From: Methanoregula sp. UBA64
GTDB taxonomy: Archaea > Halobacteriota > Methanomicrobia > Methanomicrobiales > Methanospirillaceae
Assembly: GCF_002502735.1 (NCBI RefSeq)
Contig: NZ_DAQC01000007.1
Location: 1 to 64,000, forward strand
Reading direction: 5' to 3'
DNA: 64,000 nucleotides
Shown: positions 16,831 to 24,333 of the stretch, piece after piece
Layout: each line of letters begins with the position of its first letter
Position numbering within the stretch: position 1 is the stretch's first letter
Notes under the pieces: generated by a model
Told to the model about the DNA's origin: nothing
The model's input: only the letters and a program-made list of their open reading frames with translations
The model's database searches: none
Program-made: the position numbers and the translations under genes

Positions 16831-17760
16831 TTACATTGTTGCAAATGTTTGCATTATGGTTGTTGCAGTTGATGAGTCGGACTGTGTCGCGCCATTCATT
16901 GCAGAATACCCAAGAATATAATATTTATTGCCGTGGGCAATGACATACCAATCCCCGGATAGGGACTCTCCGTTTGCAGTCATGTACAGTGTCATACGGC
17001 GAGCTGGATTTCCGTTGATTAAATAATAATTACTGTCCTTTACAATCGAAGTAAATTTGACTTTGTCAGATCCACTTTTTTTTACTCCGTCAACTATCTG
17101 GTCATACAGTTCATCGGAGATTTTGGTTTTTTCTTTATCGTCAAATATGGAATAAAGTGTACCTGTGGCATCTACTCCATAAATTATTACAAATCCTTTC
17201 ATATTCGGAGTGAAAACATACACTGCTTTTTCCATCATTAGTGAATAATCAGAGTCGCTCTTATCAAAAATTTCAGACTTATCTAATTGTTCTGCGCTCC
17301 AGTCCGAGGGTTTGAAAATAATAAACTGATCCTCATTATTCGCGTATTGTCCCCAATTTGCGGGAGTATTTGAATTGATGATGGTTGCCTGGGCAGCAAT
17401 TGTTGAAGCCGAAACTGTTGGGTTAGTATTCTGTCCAGTTTGTGCAGAGGCTGTTGTGTCTCCCGCCATTCCAAATACAAATGCTGCGATTACCGCCAGC
17501 ATAATACATAGGAGAAAACTGAGACCTATGATAGCAAGAGTCCATCCAATGACACCCCAATTTGCACTTTTTGGATAGAGCTTTGTTACAATCCAATACA
17601 AGATATACAGAATAATTAAGAAAATAATAAACGATACACTGAAAATTGTTGAAAAATGGATTCCTCCGCCGTCGCTCTGTTTTGAAAATGCTACTATCAA
17701 CGCGAATATTGCAGATAGAACTAATATCACCCATTCTCCAACCGTAGCCCGTTCAAACAT
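16831..17760 (-). CDS. Membrane protein with extracellular PsbP-like domain
   Basis: A 309-residue protein with three transmembrane helices in the first 100 residues (about 10-28, 38-60, 72-98), then a low-complexity Thr/Ala linker and an outer domain of about 165 residues. The domain pattern (QFIIFKPSDWSAEQ, INGNPARRMTLYM, YYILGYSA, ATTIMQTF) is that of the PsbP/DUF1795-like fold found in many methanogen surface proteins, often in lipoproteins. It is leftward, convergent with the HEAT gene, and closes the AT-rich island. The function is unknown. Confidence 0.75.
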   Translation of the reverse strand: MFERATVGEWVILVLSAIFALIVAFSKQSDGGGIHFSTIFSVSFIIFLIILYILYWIVTKLYPKSANWGVIGWTLAIIGLSFLLCIMLAVIAAFVFGMAGDTTASAQTGQNTNPTVSASTIAAQATIINSNTPANWGQYANNEDQFIIFKPSDWSAEQLDKSEIFDKSDSDYSLMMEKAVYVFTPNMKGFVIIYGVDATGTLYSIFDDKEKTKISDELYDQIVDGVKKSGSDKVKFTSIVKDSNYYLINGNPARRMTLYMTANGESLSGDWYVIAHGNKYYILGYSAMNGATQSDSSTATTIMQTFATM

Positions 17761-17881
17761 TTCAATCGATAGATCATATTATTCTTTTAATATTAGCCAA
17801 TTCTGATTTATGCTAAAAAAATCCGGCAATCCGAGAATCTTCTCGTAGGATATTTCATTTGCTAAAAAAAATGGGAAAATT

Positions 17882-18421
17882 TTACTTCCTCCCATCCCCC
17901 TCCATCAGATCCTTCGCCAGCCAGACCCCGCCGGGGAACACATCGTAGAACCTCCACCGGCACTGGGGCGAATAGACCCAGAGCATCTTCCGGAACTGCG
18001 ACGAGGGCTTCATCATGCGGAGATAACCGATCTCTTTTTTGCACTGCGTACAGACCACTTTGGCATTGGGGATCGGTGTCCGGGACCGCGCGACCTCGAT
18101 AATCATGGCCCCGTCCGGCCGGATCGCGATAAGATCGAGCGGGATCTTTGACTTCCGCACGAGAACGGGGAGATACCCGAGGCATTCCAGAATGCGCATC
18201 GCGTCGATGATCACCGCGTTGCACCGGGTATAGATCTCCGGGCCGAGGGCAAGTTCACCTCCCGTGCTCGTCCGGAGGATCAGTGTTGGTACACCTGAGG
18301 CAGTGCCGGCAGATTCTGCCGGTACTCCCTGCAGGGAATTAATCCGGCTGCTTTTCAGGGCACCGGATGCATTCAGGCCGGGTTCGGCCACGTCTCCTGT
18401 AACCGCGGTTAATTCGGTCAT
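17882..18421 (-). CDS. Putative PD-(D/E)XK nuclease-fold protein
   Basis: A protein of about 179 residues. The segment PLDLIAIRPDGAMIIEVARSR matches the strand-turn-strand core of PD-(D/E)XK or Holliday-junction-resolvase-like nucleases (Asp, then E-x-A/K), although the usual Lys is replaced by Ala in EVA. A CxxC pair (VVCTQCKK) follows and may bind zinc. The first 50 residues look disordered. The start is ambiguous; ATG 18421 is used, with ATG 18430 and TTG 18433 possible just after a GGAG. The substituted lysine means activity is uncertain. Confidence 0.6.
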   Translation of the reverse strand: MTELTAVTGDVAEPGLNASGALKSSRINSLQGVPAESAGTASGVPTLILRTSTGGELALGPEIYTRCNAVIIDAMRILECLGYLPVLVRKSKIPLDLIAIRPDGAMIIEVARSRTPIPNAKVVCTQCKKEIGYLRMMKPSSQFRKMLWVYSPQCRWRFYDVFPGGVWLAKDLMEGDGRK

Positions 18422-18656
18422 GGTCAACATCAACTCCGTTTTTTTGTTCTTTTCCTTTCGTGTTCGTCAATCGATCAATGGCAAAAGCGGGGATGTCCTG
18501 CCCTGCCACATGAGGGCTGTACAACGCCGGCCGGGCAGGGGGCATGACCGGTGCGGGCGGGGGGTTTTTAAGAGAATCGTTACCGGCCGGGTACGGCCGG
18601 GGCTCTCGTGCGAACACCACCCCGCGAAAGATCCTGTCCCTGTTCAGGACCGGCGG
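18422..18656. other. GC-rich intergenic stretch
   Basis: Between the nuclease-fold gene and the next leftward small gene, this stretch contains no convincing frame in codon use or start signals. It presumably holds the promoter of the nuclease-fold gene, but no clear TATA box was found. Confidence 0.3.
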
Positions 18657-18896
18657 TCAACGTATGAGGGCAACGTCCTCAAAGAAAAGCAGGCCGGCAC
18701 GGGACGTTGACGATCCGTACCCGGCGCCGGCAGGCGCCCCGTGGATACCGGGGGTGGCAATGCCATAGATCCCTAAAAGTCCGCACGCAAACGCCATCAG
18801 GAACTGGCAGCACCGGGCAATACGGGCCGCGTCTTTCCGCGGGTACCCGAGCCTCCGTGCCTTCCATCCGAGCTTTGTGCAGAAATTCAGGGACAT
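18657..18896 (-). CDS. Small hypothetical protein with one hydrophobic segment (79 aa)
   Basis: A leftward frame beginning MSLNFCTKLGWKARRLG, with a basic N-terminus, a hydrophobic segment (FLMAFACGLLGIYGIATPG) and a glycine/serine-rich tail. A TATA-like CTTAAATACTC on the same strand is centred near 18,927, about 30 nt before the ATG, which supports transcription with a very short leader. The family is not recognised, and it could be a spurious frame. Confidence 0.4.
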   Translation of the reverse strand: MSLNFCTKLGWKARRLGYPRKDAARIARCCQFLMAFACGLLGIYGIATPGIHGAPAGAGYGSSTSRAGLLFFEDVALIR

Positions 18897-19148
18897 TGTA
18901 TAATTCACTGTTCAATAATTTGAGTATTTAAGATACACGGAACCCCGCGGTTATATCAATGGTTGCGGGGGAATCGGAGCAATTTAACGGCCCGGATCCG
19001 GGGCCGGCCCGGGCGGTTTTTACCCGGCTGCAGGGATCGCGGCGCGGCCGGCCGAAAATCCGGTTTTACGACCCCGGAATTTCGGGAGGGCATGGCAGGT
19101 GCCGCAAAACCCGAGCCAAAGATTTCCGGAAAAGTCCGGGTCGTGAGC
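18897..19148. other. Promoter region and GC-rich non-coding stretch
   Basis: The left part carries the TATA-like element of the small leftward gene. The rest is very GC-rich (many CCGG and GGCC) up to the start of the 32-bp repeat array and shows no gene I would defend. Confidence 0.3.
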
Positions 19149-19358
19149 TGAGGATTACAAAAAAAAGGCGGATCGGTTGGTGAGGATTACAAAAAAAGCT
19201 CATGTCCCGGGCTGAGGATTACAAAAAAAGAGCGGATGGGTTGGTGAGGATTACAAAAAAAGTTCAGGTCCCGGGCTGAGGATTCTAAAAAAAGAACGGA
19301 TCGGTTGGTGAGGATTACAAAAAAAGTTCAGGTCCCGGGCTGAGGATTCTAAAAAAAG
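19149..19358. repeat. 32-bp repeat array with phased A-tracts, left block
   Basis: Seven copies of the 18-bp core TGAGGATTACAAAAAAAG (or a close variant, e.g. ATTCT for ATTAC) begin at 19149, 19181, 19213, 19245, 19277, 19309 and 19341, exactly 32 bp apart. The 14-bp segments between cores alternate between an AGCGGATCGGTTGG type and a TTCAGGTCCCGGGC type, so the higher-order unit is 64 bp. A 32-bp period rules out a protein repeat. The A7 runs recur about every three helical turns. Confidence 0.95.
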
Positions 19359-19361
19359 AGC

Positions 19362-19388
19362 GCCCCTCCCTTTTAGCCAGACAGGGGC
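19362..19388. other. Inverted repeat in the array interruption
   Basis: GCCCCT (19362-19367) and AGGGGC (19383-19388) form a perfect 6-bp inverted repeat in the 80-bp segment that separates the two blocks of the array. The rest of this segment is unique sequence without a gene. Confidence 0.4.
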
Positions 19389-19438
19389 TGCCCACTAATA
19401 ATCATCACTTTCTCCGACGAGGCCTGGGATCTCCCGGC

Positions 19439-19712
19439 CGTTCTTTTCAAAAAAAGTCCGGCACGGTTGCTGAGAATTTCAAAAAAAGCTCAGGTCCCGG
19501 GCTGAGGATTACAAAAAAAGAGCGGATCGGTTGCTGAGAGTTTCAGAAAAAGTTCAGGTCCCGAGCTGAGGATTACAAAAAAAGAGCGGATTGGTTGGTG
19601 AGGATTTGAAAAAAAGAGCGGGTCGCGATCTGAGGATTACAAAAAAAAGGCGGATCGGTTGGTGAAGATTTGAAAAAAAGTGTGGATCGCGGACTGAGGA
19701 TTAGAAAAAATC
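19439..19712. repeat. 32-bp repeat array with phased A-tracts, right block
   Basis: After a degenerate copy at 19439, eight copies begin at 19471, 19503, 19535, 19567, 19599, 19631, 19663 and 19695, again exactly 32 bp apart. Cores are more diverged than in the left block (GAGAATTTC, GAGAGTTTC, GAGGATTTG, GAAGATTTG) but the A-tract position is kept. Conservation of spacing despite drift of the bases suggests spacing is what matters. The flanking EVE-domain gene is transcribed towards the array, where its RNA would read the T-rich strand. Confidence 0.93.
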
Positions 19713-19811
19713 AGCGCCCGGTATCCACAAACCGCAGGGTTCTGTCAGCCGCATTACAGTACCCGGGCGGGTGTTATGACCGGATAAGCCCATACAAAGA
19801 CATCTATTAAA

Positions 19812-19842
19812 AATCTATCCGTTTATCACAAACTGATAGATT
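19812..19842. terminator. Inverted repeat between the array and the EVE gene
   Basis: AATCTATC (19812-19819) and GATAGATT (19835-19842) form a perfect 8-bp inverted repeat with a 15-bp loop, followed by a related GATAGAA. It lies about 70 bp past the stop of the leftward EVE gene, so it may be its terminator hairpin or a protein-binding site. Confidence 0.4.
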
Positions 19843-19908
19843 CTGATAGAACGTACCGGGGCCGCCTTGAGTCCCCCCGGGTCCTCCTGCGATCACGGGA
19901 TCCCCGGC

Positions 19909-20355
19909 TCAGGCTGACGGGAGCCTGGTCCCCGACTTTTCAAACGCCCTCAGGAGCACGGCAAAATCCGGCTGCGGTATTTCGAGCAGGCCGAACCGGA
20001 AGACGTACCCCCATGACTTCTTGTTCCGGATAAACCCGAGGTCCGCGACAAGCGGCTCGATCGTTATTTCTCCCGTGTACAGGTAGTCCACCTTCCGCCG
20101 GAACGGGACAAAATCCGGGGTCATCTCCACCTGGACGATCTCTTCGTCTGCGACCGTGCCAAGGGCTGTAAATGCATGGAGGGGCTCGTTTTTGCCAAAC
20201 GAGACCTTGGGGGAATAGTAGATGATACCATCGCCGGCGTGCATCCGGGAAAGGCCGGACCGCTTGCCATGATTTGCCTGCGCAAACCCGCCGGTTACGC
20301 CAAGCATGACATGTTCCCGGGATGCAACCACAATCCAGTACCGCTGCGGCTTCAT
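19909..20355 (-). CDS. EVE-domain protein (UPF0310-like)
   Basis: A 148-residue single-domain protein. It begins MKPQRYWIVVASREHVMLGV and continues with GFAQANHGKRSGLSRMHAGDGIIYYSPK, the EVE (PUA-like) pattern, with the SRMHAGDGIIYYSPK stretch forming the nucleotide pocket edge. EVE/YTH-superfamily domains bind modified bases in DNA or RNA and often occur near modification-dependent restriction systems. The ATG at 20355 is preceded directly by GGGGAGGT. The frame extends upstream without similarity to the family. No restriction partner lies adjacent, though a nuclease-fold gene lies 1.5 kb downstream. Confidence 0.85.
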   Translation of the reverse strand: MKPQRYWIVVASREHVMLGVTGGFAQANHGKRSGLSRMHAGDGIIYYSPKVSFGKNEPLHAFTALGTVADEEIVQVEMTPDFVPFRRKVDYLYTGEITIEPLVADLGFIRNKKSWGYVFRFGLLEIPQPDFAVLLRAFEKSGTRLPSA

Positions 20356-20507
20356 ACCTCCCCTTTTATATCCCCCGGGTAAAAGCGTTTGTCTGCTTTT
20401 GTGTCCCTGAACCCCCGGTAAGGAACTGGCAGCGTTACCCGACGGCATCCCGGCCGGAGCCGCAGGCTCCCGGAGAACTACCGTGAAAAATCCAAAAAAA
20501 GAAAAAA

Positions 20508-21122
20508 TTACGAGCTTCCCGCAGCCGAACTGCCGGAGCCCGCCTTCGTGATCCCCGTCACCTTGATCGTAAAGACCAGGTCCTGGCCCGCAAGCGCCGA
20601 GTTCGCATCGACCGCAACGCCCTTTGACGTCACATTAACCACGTGGACCAGGTACGACTGCCCGGTTGCCGCGCTGCGGAACCCGAACGGCTCACCCGGG
20701 TAGAGTGTCGTATTCGCCGGGAACATGCTCTTTGGGACAATCTGCACCAGCGACGGATCGTACGGGCCGTACGCCTGGTCCGAGGGGATCGTCACCGTCT
20801 TTGTCTCGCCGATCTTCATCCCCTGCACCGCCGCATCAAAGCCCTTGATCATCCGGCCCGAGCCCACCGTAAACGTGATCGGGGAAGAGTTCGTGTTCGT
20901 TTCAAAGACCGTCTTGTTCTCGAACATGCCCGTATAGACCACGCTCACCTTGTCGCCGGGCGCCGCAACCACGAACGGGTTATACAGCGAAATATAGGCC
21001 GTTACCCCGGCGATAACGATGATGATCACCGCGACAACGGAAACAATCTGGAGGGTGCGCTTCCTTGCCGCCGCCTTCTCCTGCACCTTCTCCTTACCTT
21101 TGAGTTTTTCCGACTTCTTCAT
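20508..21122 (-). CDS. Membrane-anchored FKBP-type peptidyl-prolyl isomerase
   Basis: A 204-residue protein. A lysine-rich cytoplasmic tail (residues 1-22) precedes a membrane helix (about 24-46), then an FKBP domain with the typical GDKVSVVYTGMFENKTVFETN, GSGRMIKGFDAAVQGMKIGE and AYGPYDPSLVQ stretches. The region from about 125 to 175 is the insert-in-flap found in SlyD-like archaeal FKBPs. The domain faces outside and should speed proline isomerisation of exported proteins. Divergent from the gene at 21216. Confidence 0.9.
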   Translation of the reverse strand: MKKSEKLKGKEKVQEKAAARKRTLQIVSVVAVIIIVIAGVTAYISLYNPFVVAAPGDKVSVVYTGMFENKTVFETNTNSSPITFTVGSGRMIKGFDAAVQGMKIGETKTVTIPSDQAYGPYDPSLVQIVPKSMFPANTTLYPGEPFGFRSAATGQSYLVHVVNVTSKGVAVDANSALAGQDLVFTIKVTGITKAGSGSSAAGSS

Positions 21123-21215
21123 GCTGCTCGCATCTACGATTCGCCGGCAAGTAATATACCCTTGCCTTTCCGATCTACATAGTAAGCAAAACCGGACCCG
21201 TTAACCGGCCCTCAG

Positions 21216-22322
21216 GTGAACCTCCGCGTGGAAAAGAACGACTCCCCAGAACCGCAAAACCCGCTTTTTGCAATCAACCGGATCATCCGCGAAGAGCTCA
21301 GGGAAGAAAAAGAGCGCCAGCGCACCCTGTACGCCTCGGGCACCCGGGGCAGGATCACCATCATCATCCTCGTCCTTGCCGTCTTCACCAACATCGTCTA
21401 TTACATCCGGAGCCCGATGTACCTCCTCATCCTCGTCTCGGCAAGCTTCTTCCTCTTCATGTTCTATTTCATCACGCTTTTAGTGCCCCGCACGCTCAAA
21501 CCCGCCGGGGCCTCAAAGGGCACCATCAAAAAATACCTCAACCGCCTCAAAGAGACCGGCCTGATCACGAGCAGCAAACGCTTTACCCGGATCTTCCTCA
21601 ATGCCTTCTTTATCAACTGCCGGCCGCTCTTTATCGGCTTTGCCGCCCTCTTTACCCTCGACATAGCCATCGTGCTGTACCTGCGGGAGATCGGCGCCAT
21701 CCCCGACTTCCACATGTGGATCGTCCTCTTCCAGTGCTTTGCGATCCTCGTCTTTTACTTCCTGGTCTGGAAACTCGAACCCTACTCCTCGGAGTTCTTC
21801 TCCGACGTTTCTGACATGAAGATCAACCTCATACGGAAAAAGATCCCCGGATCGGTGGTCTCGTTCCTCGTGATCGTCATCACCGCCCTTGCCCTTATCA
21901 GCATCATCACCACCATCTTCCTCCTCCCCGGGATCACGGTCAACAACGTTCTCTCGATCTCGGAGTTCGACGAGCTCGGCCACCTGATCGTTGCGATCGC
22001 GTCCGCCCTTGTCCCCCTCTACTTCATCTTCCGGTACCTCCACGGGATCACGAGCCGCGACCTTTTGATCCGGTTCTCGGAGAACAAGGCAAAGCAGCTC
22101 GCCCGGCAGGTACGCCTTACCCGGGAAGCAGCAGGGCGGGGAGACCCAAAAACCGGGGAGATAAACGGCACGACCCTGTCCAGCGCAACGGAACTGCTCC
22201 TCGAAGCGCAGATCTACCAGGTCGAGAGAAAGACCATCTTCGGGACCTTCCCGGTCTATATCGTGAACCCCGACTTCCGCCGGGTCTTCTCCCCCGAAGA
22301 CTTCTCCGAAAAGAAGGCATAA
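21216..22322 (+). CDS. Polytopic membrane protein of unknown function
   Basis: A 368-residue protein with a charged N-terminus and about seven hydrophobic segments (two near 45-85, one near 130-150, then 160-180, 210-240, 260-275). A conserved-looking soluble tail (LSSATELLLEAQIYQVERKTIFGTFPVY) follows. The start is GTG 21216; GTG 21228 with AGGTG 8 nt upstream is an alternative. The family is not recognised. It precedes nifB by about 90 nt, but nifB has its own TATA box. Confidence 0.7.
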   Translation: MNLRVEKNDSPEPQNPLFAINRIIREELREEKERQRTLYASGTRGRITIIILVLAVFTNIVYYIRSPMYLLILVSASFFLFMFYFITLLVPRTLKPAGASKGTIKKYLNRLKETGLITSSKRFTRIFLNAFFINCRPLFIGFAALFTLDIAIVLYLREIGAIPDFHMWIVLFQCFAILVFYFLVWKLEPYSSEFFSDVSDMKINLIRKKIPGSVVSFLVIVITALALISIITTIFLLPGITVNNVLSISEFDELGHLIVAIASALVPLYFIFRYLHGITSRDLLIRFSENKAKQLARQVRLTREAAGRGDPKTGEINGTTLSSATELLLEAQIYQVERKTIFGTFPVYIVNPDFRRVFSPEDFSEKKA

Positions 22323-22370
22323 CCCCCGGCCCTGCCGACGGCGGCGCGTACGGCCGTTGCAATATTGAAC

Positions 22371-22380
22371 CCTATTTATA
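22371..22380 (+). promoter_or_regulatory. TATA box for nifB
   Basis: CCTATTTATA fits the archaeal TATA consensus and sits about 35 nt before the nifB ATG at 22411; GGAG at 22402-22405 provides a Shine-Dalgarno 5 nt before the start. Confidence 0.55.
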
Positions 22381-22410
22381 CCAAAAGAACGCATTCTGAT
22401 CGGAGTGCAT

Positions 22411-23304
22411 ATGTCCGACGAACTCAAGACTGCCGACGTAGCCGGAAGAAAAGTCCAGTGGGACCCGGCACAGATGCGCAAGATCCAGGAGCATCCCTGC
22501 TTCTCCGAGAAGGCGTGCCATGCCTTTGGCCGGTGCCATATCCCGGTTGCCCCGAAATGCAATATCCAGTGTAACTACTGCATCCGGGACTTCGACTGCG
22601 TCAACGAGAGCCGGCCCGGGGTCACAACAAAAGTCCTCAACCCCGAAGAGGCCATGGATATGGTCGATAAGGTGGTCAAAAAATACGATTACATCAAGGT
22701 CGTCGGCATTGCAGGGCCCGGTGATCCGCTCGCAAACGAGGAGACCTTCGAGACCCTAAAACGGCTCCACGAGAAGTATCCCGGGGTCATCAAGTGCATC
22801 AGCACAAACGGCCTCCTTTTGCCGGACAAGATCGACCTCCTCCAGAAGTACGATGTGGGAAACATCACGGTGACTTTAAACGCCATCGACCCGGAGATCG
22901 GGGCGAAGATCTACCAGTTCGTCGATTATAAGGGGAAACGGTACGAGGGCCTTGAGGCGGCAAAGCTCCTCCTCTCCCAGCAGCTCAAGGGGATCGAGAT
23001 GGCCGTGGAACGGAACATGATCGTAAAGATCAACACGGTCTATATCCCGGGCATCAATGAGGACCACATCGTGGAGATTGCAAAGAAGGTCGGGGGAATG
23101 GGGGTGTACACCTTCAACATCATCCCGCTCATCTCGCAGTACAAGTTCGCGAACATCGCCCCGCCAACCCCGGAGATGAAGAAGAAGATGCAGGACGCCT
23201 GCGGCGCATATGTCAAGCAGATGCGGCACTGCCAGCGCTGCCGGGCAGATGCGATCGGCAAACTCGGCCACGACGTCCAGTCGTGCATGTATAAAAAAGA
23301 ATAA
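22411..23304 (+). CDS. nifB: Radical SAM protein NifB (FeMo-cofactor precursor synthase)
   Basis: A 297-residue radical SAM enzyme. The CxxxCxxC motif CNIQCNYC near residues 50-57 binds the SAM [4Fe-4S] cluster, and the surrounding PVAPKCNIQC and IRDFDCVNESRPGV are NifB hallmarks. C-terminal cysteines in CQRCRADAIGKLGHD supply ligands for the further clusters. It is the short methanogen form without the NifX-like domain. NifB builds the NifB-cofactor used in nitrogenase metal centres. No other nif gene lies in the window. The ATG at 22411 is chosen for its GGAG at proper spacing. Confidence 0.88.
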   Translation: MSDELKTADVAGRKVQWDPAQMRKIQEHPCFSEKACHAFGRCHIPVAPKCNIQCNYCIRDFDCVNESRPGVTTKVLNPEEAMDMVDKVVKKYDYIKVVGIAGPGDPLANEETFETLKRLHEKYPGVIKCISTNGLLLPDKIDLLQKYDVGNITVTLNAIDPEIGAKIYQFVDYKGKRYEGLEAAKLLLSQQLKGIEMAVERNMIVKINTVYIPGINEDHIVEIAKKVGGMGVYTFNIIPLISQYKFANIAPPTPEMKKKMQDACGAYVKQMRHCQRCRADAIGKLGHDVQSCMYKKE

Positions 23305-23322
23305 TCTTTTTTTGTTTTTCGC
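23305..23322. terminator. T-run between convergent genes
   Basis: ATCTTTTTTTGTTTTT directly follows the nifB stop codon and precedes the stop of the leftward lipoprotein gene. Such T-runs act as archaeal intrinsic terminators; here it would end nifB. Confidence 0.55.
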
Positions 23323-23835
23323 TTACGCCGGGGTTACCGGCAGCGTCGGGTACGAGGTTCTCTGGACCCCTGCCGCGCTCACGATGTGGTTTAAGTCCGC
23401 GATAACGGGCAGGAGCGACGGGGGCACGGCAGACTCTTCTGCGGTCACGGTCTTGCCGTGGTAGCTGATCGTGTAGGTCATCAGGTCCGCCCTTCCCCCG
23501 GGCGCGGAGTACTGCCCCTGGAGCTGCGAGAACTGGGACTGGTTAAAGAGGACCGAGATCAGCGCAAGGTCGGTCTGGTTGAGGAGGATCTCGGTTTTTC
23601 CTGAGCGCCCGGAGACCACCGCCACGCCGTTATCGAAGACCACCAGCCGGTCGTCGATCCCCGCGATACTGCCCGTGCGGTGGTAGTCCACGAGGATCGC
23701 CGGCGGGATCTGCGCAGGCTCGGGGTTCTTCGTTCCCAGGCAGCCGGCGCCGGCAAGGATAAGGATGAGCAGGCAGCAGGGGATAATCCAGTATCCTGTA
23801 CGGGGTGCCTTACCGGAACGTGCCTGTTTTTGCAT
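23323..23835 (-). CDS. Lipoprotein of unknown function
   Basis: A protein of about 170 residues with a basic N-terminus, a hydrophobic segment and a lipobox-like LAGAGC near residue 32, so it is probably lipid-anchored outside the membrane. The rest is beta-rich (DDRLVVFDNGVAVVSGRSGKTE) and asparagine/serine-containing. ATG 23835 is used; ATG 23844 is possible. Similar small lipoproteins are frequent in Methanomicrobiales, but no specific family is recognised. It is convergent with nifB. Confidence 0.7.
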   Translation of the reverse strand: MQKQARSGKAPRTGYWIIPCCLLILILAGAGCLGTKNPEPAQIPPAILVDYHRTGSIAGIDDRLVVFDNGVAVVSGRSGKTEILLNQTDLALISVLFNQSQFSQLQGQYSAPGGRADLMTYTISYHGKTVTAEESAVPPSLLPVIADLNHIVSAAGVQRTSYPTLPVTPA

Positions 23836-23862
23836 GACGCTCATCCGTTCTTGTGTATCGTA

Positions 23863-24192
23863 TTATATCTGGAGGACATCGGATTTCTTTGCTTTTGCCG
23901 CGGCCTTCCGCTCGGGGAGCACGGTTTCGAGCGCCGATAAGAGGCCGTCCATCTTTTCGCTCGTAAAGAGCGCACGGAACGCGGCAAGCTCGGCAGCGTT
24001 CATGATCATGATCCCCTTCTTTTTCATGGGGAGGCCGGCCTCGTTGACCGGGTTGACATCGATCGCAAGGGAAGCGGGGCGGTTTTTCGTTGCGGGCAGC
24101 CGGATGATGGAGACGCCGGCAAGCGAGGTTGCCTTACGTTCCCAGTCGCCGCCCGTTTCCATAAAATCCTTGAGCGTATCAGTTAATTCCAT
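23863..24192 (-). CDS. Conserved-looking hypothetical protein (109 aa)
   Basis: A 109-residue soluble protein starting MELTDTLKDFMETGGDWERK, with a central beta-rich region (SLAIDVNPVNEAGLPMKKKGIMI) and a lysine-rich helical tail. A TATA-like TTTTAATATT is about 20-25 nt upstream of the ATG on the same strand, implying a leaderless mRNA. The family is not recognised. It is divergent from the DNA glycosylase gene. Confidence 0.7.
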   Translation of the reverse strand: MELTDTLKDFMETGGDWERKATSLAGVSIIRLPATKNRPASLAIDVNPVNEAGLPMKKKGIMIMNAAELAAFRALFTSEKMDGLLSALETVLPERKAAAKAKKSDVLQI

Positions 24193-24333
24193 GAAAAGAA
24201 CTTTTCATCGTAATATTAAAAGGCTATCCGTCCTGTTTCCTGAAATACGGGAAAAAGCGTGCCTTTTTGTCCCTTGTCACGGTGCCATCCTTCATCTGGG
24301 GCGACAACCATAGGTCTGGTACGGAAGAGTCCC

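Larger units (their letters stand above)
12360..17880. other. AT-rich island with atypical composition
   Basis: Sequence from about 12,360 to 17,880 is markedly richer in A and T than both flanks, and its genes use codons such as AAA, GAA, ATA and TTA that neighbours avoid. It carries a TPR protein, a 46-aa ORF, a HEAT-repeat protein and a membrane/PsbP-like protein. The shift in composition is abrupt at both ends, which suggests horizontal acquisition. No integrase, tRNA gene or clear attachment repeat was seen; a short shared motif TGCTAAAAAAA occurs twice near the right edge (about 17,812 and 17,861). Confidence 0.65.

Noticed and set aside
17812..17880. Possible attachment repeat at the right edge of the AT-rich island
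   Set aside because: TGCTAAAAAAA occurs twice here, but both copies are on the same side of the island and there is no matching copy at the left edge, so it does not mark an integration site.
18959..19183. 74-codon rightward frame before the repeat array
   Set aside because: It runs into the 32-bp repeats, has no Shine-Dalgarno, and its composition (Arg/Gly/Pro) is that of random GC-rich sequence.
19149..19712. Possible CRISPR array
   Set aside because: The repeats have regular spacing, but the 14-bp intervals between cores are themselves repeated in two alternating types and are too short for spacers. No cas genes are near.
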